A DNA stretch of 44,794 nt from SLFT01 sp964493075 (lineage in GTDB: Bacteria; Hydrogenedentota; Hydrogenedentia; Hydrogenedentales; CAITNO01): positions 1-44,794 of the forward strand of contig CAZBNU010000005.1 of assembly GCA_964493075.1 (NCBI GenBank), given 5' to 3'. The notes beneath the pieces are model-generated. The model did not search any database and was not told where the DNA came from. It was given only the letters and a program-made list of their open reading frames with translations. Positions 33,611 through 43,076 of the stretch are shown here, piece after piece (within the stretch, counting starts at the first letter, position 1; every line of letters begins with the position of its first letter). The position numbers and the translations under genes were made by a program.

Positions 33611-34366
33611 ATGACAACACACAACAGCCCTTTATATGAAAAAGCAGCGGATATACTACGCAATACCACAAACGCAATAGCCGTGACCGGCGCAGGGATT
33701 TCGGTGGAAAGCGGCATTCCGGATTTCCGGAGTGCAGGTGGTCTCTGGACACGGTATCCTCCAGACGAATACGCTACCATGGATGCCTTTCTACGGGATC
33801 CGGACAAGGTCTGGGAGATGTGGTATGAACTGGCTGAAACGCTAAGGGGTGTTAAACCCAATCCCGGTCATTATGCGCTGGCAAAACTGGAGTCGCTTGG
33901 TCATATCAAAGCGGTTATTACGCAGAACATTGATGCGCTACACCAGCATGCAGGCAGCAACACCGTCATTGAATACCACGGGAATGCCGACCAGATAGCC
34001 TGTTCCGCCTGTTTTCGTCACCGTGGCATGGACCTGAGTCAGCGCGCCTTGGGCGCACCCCGATGTGAATGCGGTGGTGTCATGAAGCCAGATGTAGTGC
34101 TTTTTGGTGAGGTGATTCCTGAATACGCACTGAAAACTTCCGACATGCTTGCACGGGGCTGTGATGTGCTGATCGTGGTCGGCACTTCTGCCCAGGTCTA
34201 CCCCGCCGCAAGTCTGCCCTACCTCGCCAAAGAAAACGGCGCTACCATCATAGAATGCAACACGGAACCCACCAGTTTTACCTCGGTAATCACGGACTAC
34301 TTTTTACAGGGTCCCGCTGGTGAAACACTTCCCGAACTGGTGGCCCATGTAACTGGAAAAAAGTAA
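33611..34366 (+). CDS. Sir2-family NAD-dependent protein deacylase
   Basis: 251 residues from the ATG at 33611, chosen because AGGA lies seven bases before it. Sirtuins remove acyl groups from lysines, consuming NAD. The NAD-binding VTGAGISVESGIPDFRS, the catalytic TQNIDALHQHAGS with EYHGN, the zinc ligands CSAC and CECGG, and KPDVVLFGEVIPE, VVGTSAQVYPAASLP and IIECNTEPT are present. The domain is complete. The Tyr and Arg pair that marks desuccinylases such as CobB is not obvious where I looked, so ordinary deacetylase activity is as likely. It follows serS by 41 bases and may be the last gene of the par-ser unit. Confidence 0.93.
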   Translation: MTTHNSPLYEKAADILRNTTNAIAVTGAGISVESGIPDFRSAGGLWTRYPPDEYATMDAFLRDPDKVWEMWYELAETLRGVKPNPGHYALAKLESLGHIKAVITQNIDALHQHAGSNTVIEYHGNADQIACSACFRHRGMDLSQRALGAPRCECGGVMKPDVVLFGEVIPEYALKTSDMLARGCDVLIVVGTSAQVYPAASLPYLAKENGATIIECNTEPTSFTSVITDYFLQGPAGETLPELVAHVTGKK

Positions 34367-34486
34367 GCCCGGCAGTAATTACTTGATTTTTTCGGGCATT
34401 CTTGCCCTTGGGTGGCGCCTCACTTTGAAAACCGAACTTGTTTATCCGGAATACTTGTTTTGGTTTAACTGTTAGACTCTTTACAT

Positions 34487-34498
34487 TTACGGACGTAA
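34487..34498. promoter_or_regulatory. Palindrome upstream of the MarR gene, possible operator
   Basis: TTACGGACGTAA has 5-bp arms (TTACG/CGTAA) around GA, 74 bases before the MarR start. MarR proteins often bind inverted repeats in their own promoter, but a single short palindrome is weak evidence. Confidence 0.25.
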
Positions 34499-34571
34499 TA
34501 GTTTACAATATATCAATTGAAGAAAGAACCGTTGACATGTTCGTAAAGACTACAGGGAGAATGCAAGCATT

Positions 34572-35048
34572 ATGGGTGTTTCGATTAACAGGGAGTTGGA
34601 ACTTGAGCAGCCGATAGAGGATATAAAACATGAGGTCGTGTTGAATATCGTGCGCACAGCAACCTTGATTGCCCAGAAGGGCGCGCTGATATTTCGGCGT
34701 TTTGATTTGACGGAAGCGCAGTTTAATGTGTTGTTTGCGTTGAAATACAAGAAAAGTGATTGGACGCAATCAGACCTGAGCAAGCGTCTTGTGGTCACCC
34801 GAGCTAGTATTACCTCAGTGCTGGACAAACTTGAGAGTAAGAATCTTGTGAAGCGGCAGGAGGTGTCCGGCAACAGGCGAATTTATCATGTTTCGCTTAC
34901 ACGTCAGGGTGAAATGCTCATCAATAAAGTTGAACCGATTTACCGTTCCGGAATCCATAAGGCATTGGATGTACTGTCAGAAGAACAGTGCAGTGAACTC
35001 ATTATGCGTCTGGAACAAATCCGTGGACAGGCGGAGCAGGTAGCGTAA
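34572..35048 (+). CDS. MarR-family transcriptional regulator
   Basis: 158 residues, typical for a MarR dimer subunit. The winged helix-turn-helix is clear: FRRFDLTEAQFNVLFALKYK, then WTQSDLSKRLVVTRASITSVLDKLESKNLVKRQEVSGNRRIYHVSLTRQGEMLINK, which includes the wing (SGNRRIYHVSLT). N- and C-terminal helices would dimerise. A GGGAGA ribosome site lies about 10 bases before the ATG at 34572. The next gene, 161 bases downstream on the same strand, is the MFS/acyltransferase/acyl-ligase fusion, so it may respond to a fatty acid or membrane-stress ligand and regulate that gene. That is inferred from position only. Confidence 0.92.
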   Translation: MGVSINRELELEQPIEDIKHEVVLNIVRTATLIAQKGALIFRRFDLTEAQFNVLFALKYKKSDWTQSDLSKRLVVTRASITSVLDKLESKNLVKRQEVSGNRRIYHVSLTRQGEMLINKVEPIYRSGIHKALDVLSEEQCSELIMRLEQIRGQAEQVA

Positions 35049-35209
35049 ATGTGCTGCCGCCTGGTTGAGTCTTTCAGTTGAAGTCGCGGGCGATCAGCAC
35101 TGCTGGTTGTCACTGGACCATGCGATGGCGGTCATACAAATATCATGGCCGAATACCATTGCTGTTTACCGGGCATTCTGTGTGAATGCCGTAGGAAAGA
35201 GAGGCCAAT

Positions 35210-38200
35210 ATGATGCAAAACAGAGTATCCACTCCCCCGTTGCGGGAGGACCAATTCAAGAAGCGGGGGTTCTGGGCGTTGGTTGCCACCCAGTTTCAGG
35301 GTGCATTCAATGACAATCTGTATCAGTACATCATCATTTTCTATTTATTGAGCCAGTTTCGTGATGTGCCCCAAGGCGCAGAAGAATACAGGTACTTTGG
35401 GTATTGGCCTTCAAGTACCTTTGTGCCTGCTTTCGCTAACTTTCTTTTTGCCCTGCCTTTCATTATTTTTCCCGGCATTTTTGGGGCGCTTGCAGACCGT
35501 TTCAGCAAACAGCGCCTTGCCGTCGCCACGAAGTGGCTGGAAATCTGTGTAATGTCCCTCGGGGGGATTGCCTTTTACCTGGGGTACACACCGCTTGTCT
35601 GGGGTATCCTGTTTCTGATGGCCACCCAAAGCGCTCTCTTTGGTCCTGCGAAGTATGGCATCCTGCCGGAAATCCTGCCCTCATCCCGACTTTCCTGGGG
35701 GAATGGCGTTATTCAAATGGGCACCATCATTGCGATTATAGCCGGTATGGGACTGGCGGGCCCCTTGTTTTTGAAAATACAAGACCATATCTATTTTGCA
35801 TCTCTGGTGTTGGTAAGCCTGTCCGCCATCGGCATTGCGACTTCCTATTTTATTACTCGTCCGCCCGCCGCCAATCCCAACATGCCCCTTCCCAAAAATC
35901 CTCTGATGCCCTGGCAGGGCATGGGCAATAAGTTTGCGGCTATACGCAAAGATCGGCTCCTGTTTTATACTGTTGTCGGGTATGTCTACTTTTGGTTTGT
36001 GGGCGCACTGGCCCGGCAAAATATGTTCAAATTCGCTGAGATCAACCTGATGATTTCGGAGGACCGTACTTCCTATCTTTTGGCCGCTATTGCCATCGGC
36101 ATCGGTGTTGGCGCATTGTTGGCCGGTTATCTTTCGCGGGGCAAAGTGGAGTTGGGACTGATTCCTGTTGGCGCTTTGGGTATGACCTTGTTTTCCCTTT
36201 TATTGGCGTTTCCAGCGGATGTTCATCGTGCCACTACGATTCCTCTTGCACGATTTATCGCAGTGCCCCTCACCGGCGGCGCATCGGGTTTTGCTTCCAA
36301 TCTGGCCGCAAATGTGGGTGGGCATTATCTTGTGGTGCTGCTATTTTCGCTGGGGCTTGGCATGTTTGCGGGCATTTTTGGTGTGCCACTGGCGGCGGCG
36401 ATCCAGAAACGTGCACCGAAGGACATCAAAGGGGGCGTGATTGCCGCCGTGAACATGCTTACCTTTGTAGGCATTGCCCTGTCTTCACTGGTATTTCTGG
36501 GCCTTGAAAGCATGGGGTTTTCCGCATACAGCGTTTTCGGTTTCATGGCATTCAGCGCTCTGGGCATTGGCCTGGTGCTTTGCGCGTTCAAGCCCATCAT
36601 GGCTATACGCATGGTGTGGTGGTGTCTTGACGGCACGCTTTTCAAGTTGAAGGCATCGGACCGTCATAATATTCCAGAGGAGGGCGGCGCACTGCTAGTG
36701 TGCAACCACGAATCTTTTGTGGACGCCATGGCCTTGCAGGCAGCGTTTGACAGGGAAGTATACTTCGTGGTTGGCGGGAATTTGCTGAACACCCCTTGGT
36801 TGCGCCGCTGCGCCCAGTGCATGTATATCATCCCTGTGGATGAGAATGAAGAACAGGCGATGACGGACGCTGTTGCAGAGATTCGCCACAAAATTTCACA
36901 GGGTCATCTGGTATGCGTCAACCGTTCGAAGCAGTTTGTTCGTGATGGCTGCGAACTGCCCTGGTATCAGGACTATACAGTCTTGACTCGGGATTTGAAC
37001 GTGCCTATTATACCGGTGGCCATCAGCCGTCTTTGGGAAGTGCTCTATGTATTCCGCGAGGGACGCATACAATGGCGGTTTCCCAAGGTAATGCGTTTCC
37101 CTATACATGTATGCTGTGGTGAGCCGGTAAGCGAGGACTTGGCGGCCTGCCGGATGCGTGATGCGGTGCAGCAGGTCAACGTGGACGGGTATATGCGCAG
37201 AAGTTATCGCCACGATGTTCTGCAATATGGCTTCATCAGCGTGGCACGTCGTTTTTTCTGGCGCATGAGTATGGCGGACCTCATGACCGGTAAACTGAAT
37301 TATTTCAAAACGCTGGTCGGTACCATTGCCTTGGCCAGAAAATTCAAGCCTATCCTGGGTCAGACACAGATGGTTGCCATACTGATGCCGCCCACCATCG
37401 GTGGTGCGCTTGCAAATCTTGCAGTGCAGCTTATGGGTCGTATTCCGGTTAACCTAAATTATACTGCTTCGAACGAAATTATCGGCGAATGTGCGGAACG
37501 GTGCAAAACCACCCACACCATCACCTCCCGTGCCTTTCTGGAGCGTGTACCGTTGACGCCTCCGGGCGAGTCGGTTTTTCTTGAAGACATTAAGCAGAGT
37601 GTTTCAGGAAAAGACCGGGTAATGGCTATGTTAATGGCGGTTTTTATGCCCAAATTTCTGTTGTTGCGAATGCTGGGAGCAACACCCAAAACAAAAGACG
37701 ACATTGCTACGGTGATCTTCTCAAGCGGCAGTGAAGGTATTCCTAAAGGCGTGGTGCTGACGCACCGAAATATCACCACGGTGATCGAGGGGTTGCGGGA
37801 GATGTTCCCTCACGACAAGAATAGTTGTCTTGTTGGATTCCTGCCTTTTTTTCACTCCTTCGGCTTTTCCATCACCTTGTGGGCCGCCATGCTGGAAGGA
37901 TTACGGGGTATTTACCATCCCAATCCGCTTGAGCCCAAACCCATCGGGCAGCTTATTAAGAAATACGGTGGTTCCATCATGATTTCCACGCCAACCTTCC
38001 TGCAGGGATTCATCCGTCGTTGTGAACCGGAACAAATGCTTAGTCTGGATTGTGTTATTACTGGTGCGGAGAAACTGCCCGACCGCATCTGCGAGGCCTT
38101 CCGTGAACGTTTCACGAAAGAACCCATGGAGGGCTATGGCACAACCGAATGTGCGCCCGTGGTTTCAGTGAATGTGTTTGATTCCGAGTCGCCGGGTTTC

Positions 38201-38782
38201 TATTTGCAGCACTGCAAGCACAACACCATAGGCCGTCCTTTCCCGTATCAGCTGGTGAAAGTCGTAGACCCCGGAAACCATGAAGAACTTCCTGTTGGCG
38301 AACCGGGCTTGTTGATGGTCAAGGGACCGAACATTATGGCGGGTTATCTCAACGATCCAGAACGAACGGCAAAAGTGTTGCACGACGGCTGGTACGAAAC
38401 TGGGGATATCGCCGCTGTTGATGAGGATGGTTTCATCATCATTACGGACCGTCTTGCCCGTTTCAGCAAGATTGGCGGTGAAATGATTCCCCACAACCGC
38501 ATTGAGGAATGCCTGCATACTCTGCTTGAACTTACCGAGCAAACGCTGATTGTGGCAGGCGTAGCTGATGAATCACGGGGCGAGCGGCTGGTGGTGTTGC
38601 ATACTCTTGATGACACCCAACTTGCCGAACTTAAAGAACGGCTAAAAGACTGCGACTTGCCTAACCTGTGGCGTCCCCGTCCGAACTCTTTTTATCACAT
38701 TGAAGCAATCCCAGTTCTTGGTACCGGAAAGATGGATATCAGAAAAGCCAAACAAATGGCGATTGAATTGGCGGGGACATAG
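35210..38782 (+). CDS. LplT-Aas-type fusion: MFS transporter, PlsC acyltransferase and acyl-ACP synthetase
   Basis: 1190 residues in one reading frame. Residues 1-440 are a major-facilitator transporter with about 12 helices, like LplT, which flips lysophospholipids inward. Residues about 460-640 are a PlsC-type acyltransferase with the HX4D motif (H500...D505 in CNHESFVDA). Residues about 660-1190 are an AMP-forming acyl ligase, with P-loop IFSSGSEGIPKG, YGTTECAPVV, TGDIA and a C-terminal GTGKMDIRK lysine motif. In E. coli the functions are split between lplT and aas. The fused protein should import lysophospholipid and re-acylate it with fatty acid. GAGAGG precedes the ATG. The upstream gene is a MarR regulator. 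Complete. Confidence 0.93.
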   Translation: MMQNRVSTPPLREDQFKKRGFWALVATQFQGAFNDNLYQYIIIFYLLSQFRDVPQGAEEYRYFGYWPSSTFVPAFANFLFALPFIIFPGIFGALADRFSKQRLAVATKWLEICVMSLGGIAFYLGYTPLVWGILFLMATQSALFGPAKYGILPEILPSSRLSWGNGVIQMGTIIAIIAGMGLAGPLFLKIQDHIYFASLVLVSLSAIGIATSYFITRPPAANPNMPLPKNPLMPWQGMGNKFAAIRKDRLLFYTVVGYVYFWFVGALARQNMFKFAEINLMISEDRTSYLLAAIAIGIGVGALLAGYLSRGKVELGLIPVGALGMTLFSLLLAFPADVHRATTIPLARFIAVPLTGGASGFASNLAANVGGHYLVVLLFSLGLGMFAGIFGVPLAAAIQKRAPKDIKGGVIAAVNMLTFVGIALSSLVFLGLESMGFSAYSVFGFMAFSALGIGLVLCAFKPIMAIRMVWWCLDGTLFKLKASDRHNIPEEGGALLVCNHESFVDAMALQAAFDREVYFVVGGNLLNTPWLRRCAQCMYIIPVDENEEQAMTDAVAEIRHKISQGHLVCVNRSKQFVRDGCELPWYQDYTVLTRDLNVPIIPVAISRLWEVLYVFREGRIQWRFPKVMRFPIHVCCGEPVSEDLAACRMRDAVQQVNVDGYMRRSYRHDVLQYGFISVARRFFWRMSMADLMTGKLNYFKTLVGTIALARKFKPILGQTQMVAILMPPTIGGALANLAVQLMGRIPVNLNYTASNEIIGECAERCKTTHTITSRAFLERVPLTPPGESVFLEDIKQSVSGKDRVMAMLMAVFMPKFLLLRMLGATPKTKDDIATVIFSSGSEGIPKGVVLTHRNITTVIEGLREMFPHDKNSCLVGFLPFFHSFGFSITLWAAMLEGLRGIYHPNPLEPKPIGQLIKKYGGSIMISTPTFLQGFIRRCEPEQMLSLDCVITGAEKLPDRICEAFRERFTKEPMEGYGTTECAPVVSVNVFDSESPGFYLQHCKHNTIGRPFPYQLVKVVDPGNHEELPVGEPGLLMVKGPNIMAGYLNDPERTAKVLHDGWYETGDIAAVDEDGFIIITDRLARFSKIGGEMIPHNRIEECLHTLLELTEQTLIVAGVADESRGERLVVLHTLDDTQLAELKERLKDCDLPNLWRPRPNSFYHIEAIPVLGTGKMDIRKAKQMAIELAGT

Positions 38783-38864
38783 GTGATCGTAAAATTGCAG
38801 GAGAGGGTGTGCCACCCGGATGAAAGGTTTTACTCTGGCGAGTCACATTATGAAAGTCTGCGCG

Positions 38865-41264
38865 TTACGGAAGGTTGGGTTTTTCTTGCCCTTCAGTTTC
38901 AAGGGTTTCCTTCTCTTCCGCTTCATCCCTTAATAGCTTTACTTCCAGCGGTGATAGCGTATCCAGATGAATATCTCGTTGTGGGAACGCAATGGCAATG
39001 CCTGCTTCCTTGAAGAGTTTGTCTATGCGGTGACGAACATCGCTCATGACCACTCGGGCATCCGAAAACGGGGTGATATCTACCCAGAAGAAGGCGGCAA
39101 ACTGGAGGGCGTTGTCGCCAAAATCTTCAAAGATAACCTTGGGTTCCGGATCTTTCAATATCATTCCGTGTTCCGTAACGGCGCGCATCATTAGTTTTGC
39201 TACGTCGCGTGTGGGGGACCCATAGGCCGCGCCTACGGCGACTCTCAGCCTGATTTTCTTGTCGGTCAGCGTCCAGTTGATTACATTATTTTCCAGAAAT
39301 TTACTGTTTGGGATGAGCATGTCAATGCCGGAGAAGAGTTTCAGGCGGGATGCGCGTGCGCCGATGTTGGTGATAATGCCTGTTTGTCCATCCACATCCA
39401 CCCAGTCGCCGATACGGATGGGCTGTTCGCCCATGAGAATCAGACCGCACAGGAAGTTATTGATGAGGTTCTGTGCGCCAAAACCGATACCGAGGGCTAT
39501 AGCGCCGCCGAGGAAGGTGAATATAGTCAGGGGTATGTTCACGTAGTTCAATGCAAAATAAATGACAATAATGAACCATGCATAGTGGGAGAGTTTCTCA
39601 ACAATCAGCACCACATTTGATTCCACTTTCCAGCGATCCTGCATTAACACGCGTAGGAAACGGATGGCAATGTGTCCGCCGACCAAACCGACTACAAGAA
39701 TGATGATCAGGTAGAAAAGTTTACGACCAGTAATGGATTCGCCGCCGATCTCTGTCAATTCTCTGTCAAATCCGGTGGAAACGACAGTATAGGCCCGCTT
39801 TACACTGTCACCAATGCGCTCCATCCAGTTCTGTTCCAATTGCCGTGCCCGCACATCCATGATAATGCGCTCGGTCAGGTTTATCACCTGCGCCAGACGC
39901 ATTTGAATACGGGTGCGCAACGTCTCCCGATCGCGTAATACTGCTAGTTGTTGTTCAATAACGCTTTTGTTGCCGAGCGCCTCAGTCCAGTTGGCCAGTT
40001 GCGTTTCGAGGGTAGTAATCTGGCTGCGCAGACTCATGGCGCGTCCATCGCCAGCAATGCGTTCCTTGCTCAGCATTGTCAGTTGTTCGCCAAGTTCTAA
40101 TTCCAACACCTTCCAGTCGGGCCGCTCCGGCGCCAGCATTGGATTGGCCACATTGAAGCGGGTTTGCCAGAGTTGAATCACACGATTTTCATATTCCTGA
40201 AGGGATTCAATAATGGCCAAATGAATGCGGGCTGCTTCCATACGGCTCCGCGCCAGGGCAAGTTCATCACGCGCCTGCTGTTGTGCCGCTGGGTCTGTGG
40301 CGTTTTCCAGGATACGTTCTGTCTGGGACGTTTTTGTCCGCTGTTTTTCGATATTGTCCCGCGCTTTTTGGCCTTCCGCCTCCAGTTCTTTTATGGTGGC
40401 GTTTTGGCGTTCAATGATAGCGTCCAGTTCATCCTGGCGGAAAATGGTCTGCTCCCTCGCCCGTTGCACCCGCATCTGTGCAAGATTAAGATTTTTGTCC
40501 TGCAGTTCCCTGTACTGTTCTGTGCGCTTCAGCTCTGCTTTTGCCGCTTCATGCTCTGCTTCGTTGGCTGTAACCAGTATCTTTGCAGTTTCAACCTCAT
40601 ACAATACGCGTGGACGTTCTTCATTACTGGATATGTTGCGTAATTGTTCGCTTATTTGGTTTAACGCAGTTTTGGAGGTTGCAATATCCGCATTTTCCAT
40701 GGAGACCAGTTCGCGCAATGCACGCAGAGACAGTAATTCGGCCTCCACATCCATTTGTTTAACGGCGACCTCATCCAGCAGTTTGTCCAGAAAAGCAATC
40801 GTATAGGGTGGTTCTTCGGATATCGCCAGAGCGGCCTCAAATTCCCCATCGAACTTTTGCAGACGCTCCACCAAATCCTGGGTGTCGCGTAAGGCGTTGC
40901 GATGACGCTGATAGGCCATCAGAAGTTTGCGATAGGCTGCTGTTCGTGCCTGAACGGCCTCAATAGGCACAGTGCGGTTTTCTTCTGTTCCCGATTCTTC
41001 CAATACCTGATTTTCAGCAATCAAGCGTTCTGCTTCGGCTATCTGAGAGTCCAGGGCCAGTATCTGTGTTTCCAAGGTATTTTCAACTGGTACAGGTACA
41101 GCCTCCCCTTCGGATGAACTCGCCTGTGCCCCCGTATTTTCCGTGGTTTCTGGCTCTGTTATCTGGGCGGAAAGAGGCATCGTCACAAATATGGACAGCA
41201 GCAATATTGGTAGTAATAATTTCCAAATGGGGTGTACAATCTGGTTTTGTGTAACGGTAATCAC
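38865..41264 (-). CDS. MscS-family mechanosensitive channel with long periplasmic coiled coil
   Basis: 799 residues from the GTG at 41264, which follows AAAGGA. A signal peptide (IWKLLLPILLLSIFVTMPLSAQ) leads into about 470 residues of acidic, Gln/Glu-rich sequence predicted as coiled coil (for example the EQRTKTSQTERILENATDPAAQQQARDELALA region), probably periplasmic. After about residue 500 come three or four helices, then the pore-lining ITIFTFLGGAIALGIGFGAQNLINNFLCGLILMGEQPIRIGDWV segment and the MscS beta domain (GQTGIITNIGARASRLKLFSG, IPNSKFLENNVINWT). The overall plan is that of the large MscK/MscM group, which release osmolytes under membrane tension. The Lys-rich acidic tail is not conserved. 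It is divergent from the SGNH gene. Confidence 0.92.
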   Translation of the reverse strand: MITVTQNQIVHPIWKLLLPILLLSIFVTMPLSAQITEPETTENTGAQASSSEGEAVPVPVENTLETQILALDSQIAEAERLIAENQVLEESGTEENRTVPIEAVQARTAAYRKLLMAYQRHRNALRDTQDLVERLQKFDGEFEAALAISEEPPYTIAFLDKLLDEVAVKQMDVEAELLSLRALRELVSMENADIATSKTALNQISEQLRNISSNEERPRVLYEVETAKILVTANEAEHEAAKAELKRTEQYRELQDKNLNLAQMRVQRAREQTIFRQDELDAIIERQNATIKELEAEGQKARDNIEKQRTKTSQTERILENATDPAAQQQARDELALARSRMEAARIHLAIIESLQEYENRVIQLWQTRFNVANPMLAPERPDWKVLELELGEQLTMLSKERIAGDGRAMSLRSQITTLETQLANWTEALGNKSVIEQQLAVLRDRETLRTRIQMRLAQVINLTERIIMDVRARQLEQNWMERIGDSVKRAYTVVSTGFDRELTEIGGESITGRKLFYLIIILVVGLVGGHIAIRFLRVLMQDRWKVESNVVLIVEKLSHYAWFIIVIYFALNYVNIPLTIFTFLGGAIALGIGFGAQNLINNFLCGLILMGEQPIRIGDWVDVDGQTGIITNIGARASRLKLFSGIDMLIPNSKFLENNVINWTLTDKKIRLRVAVGAAYGSPTRDVAKLMMRAVTEHGMILKDPEPKVIFEDFGDNALQFAAFFWVDITPFSDARVVMSDVRHRIDKLFKEAGIAIAFPQRDIHLDTLSPLEVKLLRDEAEEKETLETEGQEKPNLP

Positions 41265-41479
41265 AGGTAAATCCTTTACTATTTTTCAGATATCTTTACA
41301 TATTTTCTTATTGCTTTACCATAACCATTATTGCCTGCTCGTATCAAGTTAACGAAAGTATCTATCACGAACACGGATGAGGAAAGGCAGCAGATTTTCT
41401 GAAAACTTCCCTTTGATGCTGTGTTTTTGGTATATACATACGAAAATCATGTCAAATCAACAATAGGTATCTCAGATTT

Positions 41480-42481
41480 GTGAAAAAAGAATACACAGAG
41501 GGCGCTACAAACAAAGCCTCTTTCTTTCTGGGCGTATTTGTGACGCTTATTATTTTGGGATTGGTTGTTGCCGCCAACTGGCTATTCTGGCGCCAGCAAC
41601 AGCAGGCAGCGTCCCTGATTACAGGCGAAAATGACCTCAATGATATTGTCCATGTTGATTGGTCTACTTTTTGGCGGTTAGAGCCCAACCTTTCAGACCA
41701 CCAGGTTGTTGAGATGCTTGCAGATGATACGGGTAGGTCTTCAACCTATTCTTACAGCACTAATGAACTGGGTTTTCGCAGTCCGCCAATCAAGTCGCCA
41801 AAGCCTCCCCTTCGTATTCTTGCCATAGGAGACTCTACTACCTTTGGCCAGCATCTAGAAGATGCGGAGACTTGGCCTGCCCGCTTGCAGATGCTGCTTG
41901 ATCCTGTCAGCAAAGAAATCGAGGTGATCAACGCTGGTGTTATAGGGGCAAGTTCTTTTCAAGGGCTGAGTTTTCTGGTAACACAAGGACTGGCCCTGAA
42001 GCCAGATATAGTCATTGCAACTTTTGGCTTCAATGACTGGGCGCAGGCGCCCCTGTCAGACCGTGCCCGGGCACGGCTTTACGCTGAACGGGGCGTTCTC
42101 AGCATGTTTAAGCGGGCGACACACGCCGCCTTTGGCACTGGCAAGGAAATGGTGCCCCGTGCGACGCCGGGCGAGTATGTGGATCATCTTTTTTTTCTGG
42201 CGGATATATGTGAAAAGAACAACATTTCGTTACTGTTTCTTATATGGCCCAGCCCCTGGGAAGTGGAAGAACCCGTAGAACAAATGAGCCGGTACAAACC
42301 CTACCTTGAAGAGGTGTGTCGAATTACCGAGGCCGAATGTATTGATCTGCAGCCGGTTTTTGCCGCAGCGGATGTGCCAACCCACTTGGATTGCATTCAT
42401 GGGACCGTGGAAGGCTGTGGGCTTGTTGCTGAAGCAATTGCTGCTTTGGTGAAAGATAAATACGGCAAGCCCTCTCCATAG
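41480..42481 (+). CDS. Membrane-anchored SGNH/GDSL hydrolase
   Basis: 333 residues from the GTG at 41480. An N-terminal helix (FFLGVFVTLIILGLVVAANWLFW) without a clear cleavage site anchors it in the membrane. The SGNH fold follows from residue 110: block I ILAIGDSTTFG with nucleophile S119, the Gly block INAGVIGASS, block III in FGFNDW (N185), and block V with D304 and H307 in HLDCIHGTVEG. All four catalytic blocks are therefore present. The family includes esterases acting on lipids, acetylated glycans or peptidoglycan; no substrate can be read here. The C-terminal AEAIAALVKDKY is typical. The gene is divergent from the MscS gene and followed by 322 bases without a gene. Confidence 0.87.
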   Translation: MKKEYTEGATNKASFFLGVFVTLIILGLVVAANWLFWRQQQQAASLITGENDLNDIVHVDWSTFWRLEPNLSDHQVVEMLADDTGRSSTYSYSTNELGFRSPPIKSPKPPLRILAIGDSTTFGQHLEDAETWPARLQMLLDPVSKEIEVINAGVIGASSFQGLSFLVTQGLALKPDIVIATFGFNDWAQAPLSDRARARLYAERGVLSMFKRATHAAFGTGKEMVPRATPGEYVDHLFFLADICEKNNISLLFLIWPSPWEVEEPVEQMSRYKPYLEEVCRITEAECIDLQPVFAAADVPTHLDCIHGTVEGCGLVAEAIAALVKDKYGKPSP

Positions 42482-42803
42482 AAGTGACATTGATAAGACT
42501 TTTTGCTTTGGGCCTTTTCATGTGGCGAAGGCATATCCCACTATTATTTGGAACCAAATATCCAAGCGAATTACTTCACTTATTCGAAATGAAGCCGTAA
42601 AATATGGTAAACTTCACCACTTGTCCGGTAGTCCTATCTAATAGAAATGCTAGCGCGTTAATGTTTAGGAGTATTTGGCGTATGCCGATTCTTTTACCGG
42701 ATGTCTTTATAGGCCGATAGTTTTGTAACACGGCTGTGCGCAGAATAGATATAGGGCTTGCCTGTCCTGTGTCATTACATGCCTCATAAAGAAAGGAATA
42801 TCT
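42482..42803. other. Intergenic stretch before the oxidoreductase operon
   Basis: 322 bases without a convincing gene on either strand. The base composition is AT-richer than the coding regions. A weak promoter candidate is TTGTAA (42723-42728) and TAGATA (42746-42751) with 17 bases between them; it scores poorly against the sigma-70 consensus. AAAGGAA just before the ferredoxin GTG is the ribosome site. Nothing else stands out. Confidence 0.4.
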
Positions 42804-43076
42804 GTGTCTCAAAATCCAGAAGTTTCCGGTGAATTGAAGAAGACTGGAAACTATATCGAGATTCGTTCAGAACGGTGCAAGGGTTGTTATTTATGCATGG
42901 AGGCCTGCCCCTACGGTTTGATCGAAAAAAGCGACAGCATAAACAGCGCTGGCTGCTATCCGGGACAGCCTTCTGAAATGGCGCCTTACAAATGTACCGC
43001 TTGCGGGCTTTGCTTTCAAATGTGTCCTGATGGCGCTATCTTGGTTTATAAAAAAGAAAAGGAGGCGGACCAATGA
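42804..43076 (+). CDS. korD: 2 x 4Fe-4S ferredoxin subunit of a 2-oxoacid oxidoreductase (KorD/VorC type)
   Basis: 90 residues from the GTG at 42804, with AAAGGAA about six bases before it. Two 4Fe-4S motifs are complete: CKGCYLCMEACP and CTACGLCFQMCP. This protein passes electrons from the TPP-bound oxoacid to external ferredoxin. The stop overlaps the start of the alpha subunit by four bases (ATGA), which, with the beta subunit behind it, gives the ferredoxin-alpha-beta order of KorDAB or VorCBA complexes. The enzyme oxidises 2-oxoglutarate or branched-chain 2-oxoacids to acyl-CoA plus CO2; the sequence here does not decide which. The N-terminus before the first cluster is short, so the subunit is not fused. 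Confidence 0.9.
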   Translation: MSQNPEVSGELKKTGNYIEIRSERCKGCYLCMEACPYGLIEKSDSINSAGCYPGQPSEMAPYKCTACGLCFQMCPDGAILVYKKEKEADQ

